A model generated the notes under the pieces. That model was not told where the DNA came from and searched no databases. It saw nothing but the letters and a program-made list of their open reading frames with translations. A DNA stretch of 39,332 bases from the NCBI GenBank assembly GCA_963205385.1, contig CAUJKE010000039.1:1-39332 (forward strand), written 5' to 3'. Of the stretch, positions 28,097 to 36,517 are shown piece after piece. The translations under genes were made by a program, and so were the position numbers. Position 1 is the first letter of the stretch. Every line of letters starts with the position of its first letter. The stretch comes from Planctomycetota bacterium. GTDB taxonomy: Bacteria; Planctomycetota; Planctomycetia; Pirellulales; Pirellulaceae.

Positions 28097-29053
28097 ATGT
28101 TAAACGCCCCCCAACTCGCTCAATATCAGGCTCTGAACCATCAGGCCGGCTACGCCCCGCTCGCCCGGACGCAAGTGTCGCTCACCGGCGCCGATCGGAC
28201 GACGATGCTGCACAAGTTCTGCACGCAAGACATCCTGAGCCTGCAAGCTGGCCAGGGGAGCGAGGCGTTTATTTGCAACGTGCAAGGAAAGATCGTCGGC
28301 TACGTTTATGTCTTTATCGACACCGACTCCATCGTGCTGGATTGCGCGGCGGGTCAAGGCGAAGCCCTGATCGCGCATTTGGATCGCTACGTAATTCGCG
28401 AGGATGTCGCGTTCGCGGACCAGTCGGCCACTTATCGCGAAGTGGTTGTCGGCGGCAGCGCTGCCGCTAGAGAATTGACGGCCTTATGCGGAGCACCGCC
28501 GCCGGAAGAACTTTACGCCCACAAGCGAATGCATCTCGGCGACGCTGCTGTTACTGTCCGCAAGACTCCGTACCTCGCTCCGTTCGCATATTTCCTCAGT
28601 TGCCCGACGGCGGAAGAGGATTCACTCATCGCCGCGCTCGATCGCGCTGGCGTTGTGCGTTGCGACCTGCAAGTGATCGAAGCGGCGCGGATCGAAAGCG
28701 GCGCGCCGTTGTATGGCATCGACATCACCGCGGAAAACTTGCCGCAGGAAGTCGCCCGCGACGCGGTCGCGATCCACTTCAAAAAAGGCTGCTACCTGGG
28801 CCAGGAAACGGTCGCCCGCATTGATGCGCTGGGGCACGTGAACAAGCTCCTGGTGCAGTTGAAGTATCCGCTGGATGCCACACCCGCGCCAGGCGACGAG
28901 TTGCTGCTAGACGACAAGAAAGTGGGCCGCCTCACGAGCGTCTGCGACTCGCCGGCCGCAGAAGGCAAGTTGGCCTTGGCGTATGTTCGCCGCGAACACG
29001 CCGCGCCAGGCACGCACATCGGGGCGGCGGAAGTCTGGTCGCCGCGGGTTTAA
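28097..29053 (+). CDS. ygfZ: YgfZ/CAF17-like folate-binding protein
   Basis: A 318-residue protein. ATG 28097 is used; a TTG four codons upstream is the alternative, and neither has a clear Shine-Dalgarno. The GcvT-like fold covers the length, and the YgfZ signature KGCYLGQE lies at about residues 229-236 with its conserved Cys. Family knowledge: YgfZ binds tetrahydrofolate and supports assembly or repair of certain Fe-S enzymes, including the tRNA methylthiolase MiaB in E. coli. It is not the glycine-cleavage aminomethyltransferase, because the signature and shorter length fit YgfZ. It converges on mnmA with a 9-bp gap. Both act in the area of tRNA thio-modification, though opposite strands argue against a shared operon. 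Confidence 0.9.
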   Translation: MLNAPQLAQYQALNHQAGYAPLARTQVSLTGADRTTMLHKFCTQDILSLQAGQGSEAFICNVQGKIVGYVYVFIDTDSIVLDCAAGQGEALIAHLDRYVIREDVAFADQSATYREVVVGGSAAARELTALCGAPPPEELYAHKRMHLGDAAVTVRKTPYLAPFAYFLSCPTAEEDSLIAALDRAGVVRCDLQVIEAARIESGAPLYGIDITAENLPQEVARDAVAIHFKKGCYLGQETVARIDALGHVNKLLVQLKYPLDATPAPGDELLLDDKKVGRLTSVCDSPAAEGKLALAYVRREHAAPGTHIGAAEVWSPRV

Positions 29054-29062
29054 GAACGGTCG

Positions 29063-30190
29063 CTACTCGATCCAACCGCCACCGAGCACGCGGTCTCCGG
29101 TATAGCACACCACGGCTTGTCCCGGCGCAACGCCGTAGCGCGGCGAGTCGAAGGTGAGCTGCAGGCGGCCATCGGCGAGCACCTGGGCTTGCGCCGGTTC
29201 ACGCGGGCTGTTGTAGCGAATCTTGGCCGTGCAGCGAAACAGTTCCCCAGGCACGGGCGATTCGTCGGTGAGCCAGTTGACGCGCTGGGCGGTGAGCGTC
29301 GTGCGCGCGAGTTCTTCCTTCTTGCCAATCACGACGCGGCGCTCTGCGGGCTCGATCCGGACGACAAAATACGGCTCTCCCATCGCCACGCCCATCCCTT
29401 TGCGCTGGCCGACCGTGAATCGCTCGATGCCGGGATGCGTGCCGACCACCTCACCGGCAGTCGTGACGATCTCGCCGGACATATCGACATTCGCCCGCCG
29501 CGCGCGGACGAACTCATCGTGCTTGCCGCTGGTGACGAAGCAAATCTCCTGGCTATCCTTCTTTTCCGCCACGCGGAGTCCAAGCGTCGCGGCCAACTCA
29601 CGAATCCGCGGCTTGTGATAATCGCCGACCGGCAGCAGCATGCGCGGCAGCAGCTCGCGCGCGATGCCAAACAGTACGTACGATTGATCCTTGCCGTCGT
29701 CCACGCCTTTGCAGAGCGCAGGATACTTCTCGCCTGCACGGTGCGCGAGCCGCGCGTAATGCCCGGTGGCGACGAATTCCGCGCCGATGCTATCCGCATA
29801 GTCGAACAAGCGGCCAAACTTCAGCCAGTTGTTGCACATCACACACGGATTGGGCGTGCGGCCGGTCGTGTACTCGTCGACGAAGTAATCGATGATCTGG
29901 CGAAATTCCGCTTGCAGGTTCAAGGCATAGAAAGGAATGCCGAGTCGATCGGCGACACGGCGGGCATCGGCGGCGTCACTCGCGCTGCAACAGCCTTGCT
30001 TGTGATCGGCGCGCTGTTGCACCACCGGCAGCAGCGTGGGAATCGGTTCGCCATCGAGCGCGCAGGCCGCGACCGACTCCTCCCCATGGCGCATGAAGAC
30101 CCCCACGACGTCGTGCCCGGCGTCGAGTAGGAGGTGCGCGGCGACGCTGCTGTCAACGCCGCCGCTCATTGCGAGAACAATGCGGGCCAT
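29063..30190 (-). CDS. mnmA: tRNA-specific 2-thiouridylase MnmA
   Basis: A 375-residue cytoplasmic enzyme, usual length. ATG 30190 opens directly on the ATP pyrophosphatase PP-loop SGGVDSS (9-15). The catalytic cysteines are in PNPCVMCN (Cys116) and EICFVTSG (Cys217), and the C-terminal beta-barrel follows. Family knowledge: activates U34 of Lys, Glu and Gln tRNAs with ATP and inserts sulfur from a persulfide relay to give 2-thiouridine. Compared with E. coli MnmA as I remember it, residues about 36-66 look like a short insertion (GEESVAACALDGEPIPTLLP) before the conserved CCSASDAADA. The Shine-Dalgarno is weak. The secreted rhodanese near 24500 is unlikely to be the sulfur donor because of its location. 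Confidence 0.95.
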   Translation of the reverse strand: MARIVLAMSGGVDSSVAAHLLLDAGHDVVGVFMRHGEESVAACALDGEPIPTLLPVVQQRADHKQGCCSASDAADARRVADRLGIPFYALNLQAEFRQIIDYFVDEYTTGRTPNPCVMCNNWLKFGRLFDYADSIGAEFVATGHYARLAHRAGEKYPALCKGVDDGKDQSYVLFGIARELLPRMLLPVGDYHKPRIRELAATLGLRVAEKKDSQEICFVTSGKHDEFVRARRANVDMSGEIVTTAGEVVGTHPGIERFTVGQRKGMGVAMGEPYFVVRIEPAERRVVIGKKEELARTTLTAQRVNWLTDESPVPGELFRCTAKIRYNSPREPAQAQVLADGRLQLTFDSPRYGVAPGQAVVCYTGDRVLGGGWIE

Positions 30191-30324
30191 GCCAAAATGA
30201 AGATCAAAGAGGAAGGCGGCCCAGGCGAATGTGCCGGGCCACCTGCCTTCATCTTACGCCGCGAGGCCACTTTCGTCACGGGCCGTCCGCATGCACGTCC
30301 GCGGCGCTCACACGCCGCCGGTGG

Positions 30325-31569
30325 CTAGCGATCCAGCCCGCGGATCAAGACGTAATGCTCCGGCGTGTGTACTTTCGCGTCATACGGTGCGACGATCCCG
30401 GCCTCCACAAGCGCCGCGCGGATCCGCGGCTTCGCGCCAAAGCCATTGCCGCTAATGCCGGCAGGGTCGAACGGATGCCAGGAGAAGATGCCGTCGGAAC
30501 CCCGAATTCGCCCGTACCAATCGCGGCCAAAGTCGAAGTCGCGCACATGCTGATTCGCCGTTTCATGGCACCGCATGCAGCTATGGGTATCGACCTCGAT
30601 GAAGCCGGCATCGTAATTCTTGGGGACGATATGAAAGCTTGCCTCGGTCGTGGGCGCTGCGGTATAAGCGCCGTTCGTCCCTTTGCGCCACAGTTCTCCA
30701 TGCGCGGAAACAAACGGCGTGGTGGTCAGCAGTTCCAGCACGAGCGCTTCGTCATCGAGAGCCGGTAGCTTGTCGACTCCCATCAATTGAGAAAACGCCT
30801 GGCGAGAATGGTTGTCGGAAAGCCGTTGCTCCGGCAACTCCTGCTCGCTTGTGAGATGGGCAACGAGCGCTGCCAGGGCTGGTTGATCGGCCCAATTGGG
30901 GCGCACGGCCTCGATGCGTTTGGCCAGCGACTCCGCCGTGGGAAAGGGGCGAAAGACGTCCACTTCCCAGCGCACTTCCGCCCGTTCGCGGATCCGCAGT
31001 TCAAAGGCCACCGCAGTGCCGTTGCCCCGCTGATGGCAAAGCACTTCGCCGAAGATCGTCCCCACCGGATACACCCAGGCGTAGCCTTGCGAGACATCGC
31101 CGCGGAGGTGCTTGCGGTAATAGGCCACGGGGAGCGTGTCGCCGTGTTCATCTTGCGGCAGCGCGACGAAGCGAAACGTGTAGACGCTGGCGCTGCGATG
31201 CGTCCCCGCGGGATGCCCCCAGGGAAACTCCCGGTTGCCATTGCCAAACGGCTCGCTGCCATTGGCGGAGATGTTGTAATACGCCGAATGAATGCCAGGC
31301 AAGCTGCCGTCCCAATCTTGATGGCAACGGGGCATCTCGGCTTCGGTGTAGAAAATCGTCCGTTCGTCGGCGAGCAGTTTTTCGATTCGCGCGCTTTCCA
31401 CGCGAGGCAACAGTTTTCGCAGCGCTGCCTGTTTGTCAGCCGACATCAAGCGAAACGCAGGCGCCGCCGGGGACGCCGGCTCGTTGTCGTCGGCGCGAAC
31501 CGCCTGCGCGGCGCTCAGCGCCGCTGCCGCGACAAGTGTAGAGACGATCCAACCATTTCGATTTAACAT
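30325..31569 (-). CDS. Secreted monoheme c-type cytochrome-like protein
   Basis: A 414-residue protein. ATG 31569 has GGAG 9 nt upstream and opens a signal peptide (MLNRNGWIVSTLVAAAALSA, likely cleavage after VRA). An upstream in-frame TTG (31698) would disrupt the signal. A single haem-attachment motif CMRCH lies near residues 351-355 (HSCMRCHETANQH). No second CxxCH is seen. The large N-terminal region (about 60-300) has many Trp/Tyr/His residues (FPWGHPAGTHRSASVYTFRF) but no family I can name. Inference: a periplasmic electron-transfer or haem enzyme of planctomycete type. It lies downstream of the YTV gene, which ends in a terminator, so it probably has its own promoter in 31570-31858. 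Confidence 0.82.
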   Translation of the reverse strand: MLNRNGWIVSTLVAAAALSAAQAVRADDNEPASPAAPAFRLMSADKQAALRKLLPRVESARIEKLLADERTIFYTEAEMPRCHQDWDGSLPGIHSAYYNISANGSEPFGNGNREFPWGHPAGTHRSASVYTFRFVALPQDEHGDTLPVAYYRKHLRGDVSQGYAWVYPVGTIFGEVLCHQRGNGTAVAFELRIRERAEVRWEVDVFRPFPTAESLAKRIEAVRPNWADQPALAALVAHLTSEQELPEQRLSDNHSRQAFSQLMGVDKLPALDDEALVLELLTTTPFVSAHGELWRKGTNGAYTAAPTTEASFHIVPKNYDAGFIEVDTHSCMRCHETANQHVRDFDFGRDWYGRIRGSDGIFSWHPFDPAGISGNGFGAKPRIRAALVEAGIVAPYDAKVHTPEHYVLIRGLDR

Positions 31570-31945
31570 ACGTTCGCACTCCGTTGTGCCAAGAGGATTG
31601 CACCGCGAACGCCGAGGTAAGGCAGTTGCGGGCAAAGAACCAATCCGTGCATACATCGCGGCAGCGAGAAGCCGCGAAGCATCGCCTAAAAATGTCAACC
31701 ATCGGCGCCCGTTGAAGCCTAGCGCTCCGTCGAGCGATTCGTCAGCAACGAATCACCGTGGCGGTAAAGGTTAAACCCCAGCCAAGGCCAGGTTCGTGTA
31801 AGGGGCGGGACTTCCTTGTGGGAAGCATGGGGCCGCCATCGGTGGCGGCTCGAGGGGCAAAAAAACCGAGTGAGCCAGGCCACGCGCGGGGCGCGGCTGG
31901 CTCGCTCAGTTTGGTGGATCTCGCGGGACTTCTTGTGGGTCAGGC
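31570..31945. other. Intergenic region with terminator and other hairpins
   Basis: 376 bp between two co-oriented minus-strand genes. The YTV-gene side holds a strong intrinsic terminator (31859-31909). A GCCGCC/GGCGGC hairpin lies near 31832-31850. Near 31736-31754 there is a perfect 7-bp stem (GATTCGT/ACGAATC, 5-base loop). The promoter of the cytochrome-like gene must lie in this stretch, but no convincing pair was found. No small gene is supported. Confidence 0.5.
31859..31909 (-). terminator. Strong intrinsic terminator of the YTV gene
   Basis: On the minus strand an 11-bp stem has arms GAGCGAGCCAG and CTGGCTCACTC, with a single G-T pair. It encloses a GC-rich inner stem-loop and is followed by GG and seven T (31865-31859). 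It begins about 36 nt after the stop of the YTV gene. This is a textbook rho-independent shape and the best terminator in the window. Confidence 0.85.
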
Positions 31946-33301
31946 TTAGCAACCGCAACGACGCGCGAAGCGGCGCCCGCCGCAACCGCCGCTGCCGCAG
32001 CCATTGCAATCGCCACAGCCACCGCAGTTGCCGGAGGCAGGAACCGTTACGGTCTTGGGAACCATGTTGCAAACGTTGACTTGAACTTCCTTCTCAACCT
32101 GGTAAGGCACGCACACGTTGTACGTGGCGGTGCGCTCTTCAGCCACGCGCTTGTAGTTGGTGACGTTGAACGTCCGCGTGCGCGTTTCCGGCAAGCATTC
32201 GACGTACGGCACGGTGCGGGTGCGCTGTTCGGTCTTGTAGCTGCAAGTCGTGACCGGCTTGACGACGGTCTTGGTTTCGTAGTCGCACACGCGCTGCGTG
32301 CAGGTGCGCGTCTGCGGCTCATAGCGGCACACGCGTTCGACGCGCGTGATTTCCTTGGGTTCATAGCTGCAAACCTTGACCATCTTGGTCATTTCCTTGG
32401 CTTCGTAGCTGCATTGCTTCACCGTCTTCGTGCGCACTTCCGGCTTGCAAACCGTCACGGTGTATTCGTAAGGCTGGGTTTGCATGACCGGCTTGTGCAC
32501 CGTCACTTCGCGCTGCAATTGCACATAGTTCGGCACCCAGTAACGGCGCGCTACCATTTGCGGGGCGCAATCGCCGCAACCGCTGTTGCAACCGGTGGCG
32601 CACGGGCTGCACGACGAACATCCGCCGCACGACCGCCGGCCAAACAAGCCACGCCGCGTGCCGCAAGCATTCGCCGCCGGAACCAGCCGCTCTTCCCATT
32701 GGCCTTGATCGACGCAGTAAGTTTGCGTGACCGTTTCAGGCTGCATCACGCACACATGCTTCACGCCTTGGCGGGTCTCTTGCTGAGGCACCAGGACGTG
32801 ATAGGTAACTTCGACATCGTTCCAAACGGGAACTTGCGCCGTGTAAGTCTTCGCGACTTCGTTCACGACCGGGACTTGCACGGTGTACTTGCGTTCGACG
32901 TTGTCATAGACCGGCACGTTGACGGTGTAGGTTTTTTCCACATTCCGCCACACGGGAACTTGCACCGTGTACTCTTTGTTCACAGTGTTCATCACCGGCA
33001 CGCTGACATTGCACGTCACTTCGCGCGTCCGTTGATGGGGAACCATCACCGTGTACTCTTGCGTCATCTGCTTCGTCTCAGGAACGCAGGTCCAATGCGT
33101 GTACGTCCGCGTGCGCTGCTCTTGCTTGTACTCCGTAACCATGACCTTGCGGGTCTGGGTGGTGTACTCGGGGACATAGATGGTCTTTTCGACCATCACC
33201 GGGGCGCAGGGGGCGCAGGGCGACGCGGCGCGCAATTGCGGCGCAAACAATCCTGCCACCGCCACTAGCGCCACGATACCTAACCAATGTCGCTTGCTCA
33301 T
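31946..33301 (-). CDS. YTV-domain cysteine-rich cell-wall protein
   Basis: A 451-residue protein. ATG 33301 has AAGGAG 8 nt upstream and opens a signal peptide (MSKRHWLGIVALVAVAGLFA, likely cleavage after LRA). Seen: an N-terminal set of about 18-residue repeats containing YTVQVPVW, YTVNVPVY, YTVQVPVV and YTAQVPVW (about 108-170); a Cys/Gly-rich middle (about 205-245); a second set of about five 16-residue repeats around CSYE/CRYE/CDYE (about 285-365); and a terminal Gly/Cys tail with a GNCGGCGDC motif. Family knowledge: YTV proteins are planctomycete-specific and were reported in the SDS-insoluble, disulfide-linked protein wall of Rhodopirellula baltica. Inference: a structural wall protein cross-linked by cystines. 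A promoter-like pair lies upstream and a strong terminator downstream, so it is probably monocistronic. Confidence 0.93.
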   Translation of the reverse strand: MSKRHWLGIVALVAVAGLFAPQLRAASPCAPCAPVMVEKTIYVPEYTTQTRKVMVTEYKQEQRTRTYTHWTCVPETKQMTQEYTVMVPHQRTREVTCNVSVPVMNTVNKEYTVQVPVWRNVEKTYTVNVPVYDNVERKYTVQVPVVNEVAKTYTAQVPVWNDVEVTYHVLVPQQETRQGVKHVCVMQPETVTQTYCVDQGQWEERLVPAANACGTRRGLFGRRSCGGCSSCSPCATGCNSGCGDCAPQMVARRYWVPNYVQLQREVTVHKPVMQTQPYEYTVTVCKPEVRTKTVKQCSYEAKEMTKMVKVCSYEPKEITRVERVCRYEPQTRTCTQRVCDYETKTVVKPVTTCSYKTEQRTRTVPYVECLPETRTRTFNVTNYKRVAEERTATYNVCVPYQVEKEVQVNVCNMVPKTVTVPASGNCGGCGDCNGCGSGGCGGRRFARRCGC

Positions 33302-34034
33302 GACTCAACTCCTTCAGGGATCGAACAGCGTTCCTTCGTCGAAGATGCACATCTCAGCGCCGAATCCCTCGGACGCCACACACATTTGCACCACGATAGG
33401 CTCTCTACCGTGGGGGTCAAGTATCCCACTGGGAATTAAAGTCAACCTAAATTTCCCATTTAATCGCCATTTTGGCATGGCGCGTTACGAAACCTCGTGC
33501 CCCACGCGCTCTTTCAGGGCGGAAAAGCAGATTGTTAACCCAACTTTCCCGGCAAGCGAAGCGAATTTGACCAGCGGCGCGGAGTTGCAACGTTTTCTCG
33601 GTAGTGAACGCGCGTGAGTCCTTGATTGATCGCGGAAAGCCAGCGAGCCATGTGTCTTTTTTCCAAAGGGCGTGAAGTGGAAAGCCACTGGAGAGGGGGT
33701 CGCTACGGTGGGCCACGTGTTCCTGCGGCCGCATGACCGAAAACGCCCCGGACCACGCGAGGCGGATTGGACGCTCGTCGAGGCGTCCCGCTCCGAGCGC
33801 GGGCTGCGACGGCGACGTAGCATCGTTTCACGCTCGCAGCACAGGTTGCTTCGCGCGCTTTTCCAGACTCGCTATTTTTCCAGCGATAGGGAGTTTTTTA
33901 ACTGAGATGGACTATTCGTCTCAACTTTTGAGCCGGGCGTGCCGATAAGGAGGCGACAAGCTCGGTAGTCGGCGCAAACTTTTCGTGCGCTCTGGTCTGG
34001 TTCACCGGGTTCTGGTCGCGGCAAGGAGGCCGTT
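33302..34034. other. Divergent intergenic region upstream of the YTV gene and a small lipoprotein
   Basis: 733 bp with a promoter-like pair for the YTV gene at 33393-33420 and otherwise no feature I can support. Short frames on both strands near 33447-33948 are arginine/serine-rich, lack ribosome-binding sites and look like noise. The part at 33420-33480 is more AT-rich than the surroundings. Near 33850-33900 a weak stem (TCGCT/AGCGA) is followed by GTTTTTTAA, which could end plus-strand transcription, though no plus-strand gene precedes it. Confidence 0.5.
33393..33420 (-). promoter_or_regulatory. Candidate sigma70-type promoter for the YTV gene
   Basis: Read on the minus strand, TTGACC (33420-33415) and TATCGT (33398-33393) are separated by 16 bases, about 90 nt upstream of ATG 33301. 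A second TTGACT (33445-33440) lies further up with poorer spacing to a GATACT element. The site is plausible for a highly expressed wall protein. Confidence 0.4.
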
Positions 34035-34478
34035 ATGCGAAGCTGTTTGCAATTTGTGCTGTGCCTTGCGGTGGCGGCAGTGCTATCGTCCGCATCTGGG
34101 TGCGCGATGCATCTGTGGAATGCCGATCCCGCGAAGTCGCAACTTGCTGACCAGGTTGAGCAACCGCAGGCGACGGTCTACCTGGAATATCAATCGGCCA
34201 GCGGCAAACAGAGCCAGACCGAGGTTCCCTTGCCAGCCAATGCGACCGTGCAGGATCTGATCCACCAGACCAAAGCCCACCGCAAATTCCGCCGCATCAA
34301 GGTCGTGCTCGTGCGTAGCGCCAACCAAGAACCGTTCAAGATGCCGGTCGCCTACAATAATGACAAAGACCAGGTGCTCCCCGCCAACAACTATGCTCTC
34401 CATCCAGGCGATCGGCTGCTAATCAAGCAGGACACCGACACGGTGCTGGACGACATGATCAAAAAACTGGGGCTATGA
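34035..34478 (+). CDS. Small predicted lipoprotein
   Basis: A 147-residue protein. ATG 34035 is preceded by AAGGAGG at good spacing. The signal ends in a lipobox (VLSSASGC, Cys about residue 23), so it is probably lipid-anchored. The mature part has VPLPANATVQDLIHQTKAH and ends with NYALHPGDRLLIKQDTDT, a pattern reminiscent of beta-grasp (SLBB or ubiquitin-like) domains in which a PGD turn precedes the last strand. Inference only; the family is not assigned. It stands alone, and the following 830 bp lack a gene. Confidence 0.82.
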   Translation: MRSCLQFVLCLAVAAVLSSASGCAMHLWNADPAKSQLADQVEQPQATVYLEYQSASGKQSQTEVPLPANATVQDLIHQTKAHRKFRRIKVVLVRSANQEPFKMPVAYNNDKDQVLPANNYALHPGDRLLIKQDTDTVLDDMIKKLGL

Positions 34479-35312
34479 CGCGAATCGGCGGATCGAGCGA
34501 AGAAGCACGGTTAAGAGTTAACGTCGCCGTTGCATTGAATTGCATTCGCAGGCACTCAGGGGCGATCGATCAATAAGCTTCCGATTTTTACGCCGGCCAA
34601 GAGATCACGACCCCATCCAGCTCGTCTGGATGGTGAACGAGTTGGTGAGCTAGTAGCCAGATGCACCAACATCACGACCCCATCGGGCTCGCCCCGATGG
34701 TGAAGAAGTCCTGTGGGCTACCGCCGCCACGCGGGGATCTTCAGCGAAGGAACTCATTCACCATCCGCACGAGGCGGATGGGGTCTAAGAAATACGAAGC
34801 GGCAACGCAGTTAGCTCACCATCTGGTTCACCATCCAGACGAGCTGGATGGGGTCCGGGAAGACGTTCGCGGCCAGCCACAGAGCAGTATCCAGATGTCA
34901 CGCAAGTCCCGGCGTTCATACTCATAAGACCAGAACGTTATTTACCGGACGCCTCTCAGTCTTCGGTAAGCAAGCGCCCGCTGTCGATGGTTCTTAACTT
35001 TCTGCATACTTCCCGCGCGGATCCTGCGCAATTGCGCGCAATGTTCGGAGGCTTCAGCGGGGGCGGTGGGCGCGCGTGAAGTCGGAGTTTCTGGCGTCGT
35101 GGGGAATGAGGAGGACGGAAACGGCAGATTGACCAGGTCTGCGGGACCATTTACGCTGACCTGCTGCTTTGGAAAGCAGCATCAGGAACGTTATACTGCC
35201 ATTGGTTCACGCCCTAACTACATCAACGAATAACAGGCTTTTCCCAACGCTGGGGTTAACATGCAGTAGTTTCCAAGCGGACCCTCCCTCATCAATCGCC
35301 AAAATTAAAACC
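34479..35312. other. Gene-poor region with four hairpin repeats
   Basis: 834 bp between the small lipoprotein and the DUF4105 gene. The left part (34609-34855) holds four CCATC...GATGG hairpins, described separately. Near 35162-35181 there is a further perfect inverted repeat (TGCTGCTTT/AAAGCAGCA). The in-frame TTG at 35169, which would lengthen the DUF4105 protein, lies inside this repeat. No coding region here is supported. Confidence 0.5.
34609..34855. repeat. Cluster of four hairpin repeats in two inverted pairs
   Basis: Four short palindromes share a 5-base loop and an 8-bp stem: A 34613-34633 (CCATCCAG/CTGGATGG, loop CTCGT), B 34680-34700 (CCATCGGG/CCCGATGG, loop CTCGC), C 34761-34781 (CCATCCGC/GCGGATGG, loop ACGAG), D 34831-34851 (CCATCCAG/CTGGATGG, loop ACGAG). 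A and B read GACC before and TGAA after. C and D are the reverse orientation, with TTCA before and GGTC after. The inner stem bases differ between copies but stay paired. A and D also share flanks (GGTGAGCTA in A; its complement TAGCTCACC in D), making a larger inverted repeat of about 45 bp. A fifth relative is at 8839-8876. Confidence 0.85.
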
Positions 35313-36410
35313 GTGCTTCACAGAATTGTTCGCTCGCTCGGCGTTCTCGCCCAAAAACTCGCCACGTTTTCTCTCCAGGCCTTGTGGCTCCTGTTGGGAT
35401 TGTGGGCGGCGCTGGCAACTTACTTCTCAGCGCCGGCGCCGGTGTGGGTTTCGGTGCTATTGGCAATTGGAATTCTGGTTTTGTTTATCGCTTCCTTTCG
35501 TGAGCGAATTCCGTTTCGCGACTGGCTGAAGACTCCGTGGCGCGCCAAAAGTTGGACAACCGCCGCGGTGCTCGTATTCAGCGTGGTGGTCGTGTGGTAT
35601 GCCGCGACTGGCACGCCGGATCCGAATCAAGATTGGGCTCCGGAACATGCCCGCGCGCCGCGCGTCGAGATCGTCGGCAACAAAGTGCATGTGCGCGATG
35701 TGCGCAACTTCACGTGGCACACGCGAACCGACTTCAAGCCTGGCTTTTACGAACGCGTGTACGATCTGGACGCCATCGATTCGATGTATTACGTCGTGGC
35801 CCCGATGCCCATCTGGGACGGCATCGCGCATGTGTTCGTCTGCTTTGGCTTTACGGACGGGCAACATGTGGCCGTCTCGGTGGAAGGCCGTCGCGTGGCG
35901 GGGCGGCCTTACCGCGTCATCCCTTCGATGTTTCGGCAATATCAACTGTTGTATGTCGTCGGCGACGAGCGCGACGTCGTGGGTCTCCGCGGCGCGATCT
36001 GGAAGTCGCCGGTCTACTTCTATCCCGCGCGGACAACGACCGAGCGCAGACGGGCGATCTTTCTGGAGATGATGCAGCGCGCGCACGATCTTGAAGAACG
36101 CCCGGAGTATTACCACCTGATTACGAACAACTGCATGAACAATATCACCTATCACCTGCGCAACGTGGGGGGCCGCTCCGTACCGCGCGACTTGCGACTC
36201 TTGCTCACCGGCTTCTCGGACCGCGTGGCCTACGACTACGGTTTTATCGATACGGATTTGCCATTTGCGCAAACGCGCCAGACTTTTCGCATTGACGATT
36301 GGATGCAGACCGTGCCGCTGGATGCGGACTTTTCGCTCAGGCTTAGGGAAATGTTGAACGCTCGCGTGACGGCAGCGCGCGAAGATCGCGCCGAGGCGGC
36401 CGCGGAATAG
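35313..36410 (+). CDS. DUF4105 (Lnb N-terminal periplasmic-like) membrane protein
   Basis: A 365-residue protein from GTG 35313. The frame extends up to a TTG at 35169, but those residues look non-coding and the TTG sits inside an inverted repeat. No good Shine-Dalgarno is seen, so the start is uncertain. Three hydrophobic segments (about 20-35, 42-60 and 80-98) precede an extracytoplasmic domain (about 115-340). That domain has the DUF4105 features as I remember them: VRNFTWHTRTDFKPGFYERV, IAHVFVCFGFTDG, and YYHLITNNCMNNITYHL with the conserved Asn-Asn-Cys. Family knowledge: the domain is proposed to be a membrane-linked hydrolase-like fold, but its activity is not established here. The VHL-beta metallopeptidase gene follows after 107 bp on the same strand. 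Confidence 0.82.
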   Translation: MLHRIVRSLGVLAQKLATFSLQALWLLLGLWAALATYFSAPAPVWVSVLLAIGILVLFIASFRERIPFRDWLKTPWRAKSWTTAAVLVFSVVVVWYAATGTPDPNQDWAPEHARAPRVEIVGNKVHVRDVRNFTWHTRTDFKPGFYERVYDLDAIDSMYYVVAPMPIWDGIAHVFVCFGFTDGQHVAVSVEGRRVAGRPYRVIPSMFRQYQLLYVVGDERDVVGLRGAIWKSPVYFYPARTTTERRRAIFLEMMQRAHDLEERPEYYHLITNNCMNNITYHLRNVGGRSVPRDLRLLLTGFSDRVAYDYGFIDTDLPFAQTRQTFRIDDWMQTVPLDADFSLRLREMLNARVTAAREDRAEAAAE

Positions 36411-36517
36411 CTGCCCTCCCAGCGGCAGGTAACGTGGTGATGGCTCTGGTAGAATGCCCTGGAGTTGTAAATTGGCCAGGCGTCCAGATCATCTCTCCTA
36501 TCACCGCGGAACCGCTC

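Noticed and set aside
29117..30130. 337-codon plus-strand frame
   Set aside because: Antisense shadow of mnmA, whose PP-loop and catalytic cysteines prove the minus-strand reading.
32081..33268. 395-codon plus-strand frame rich in His/Arg
   Set aside because: Antisense shadow of the YTV gene. Its His/Val richness is the complement of the Thr/Val/Tyr repeats.
33447..33948. Several short frames upstream of the small lipoprotein
   Set aside because: Arg/Ser-rich, mutually overlapping, without start signals or domains.
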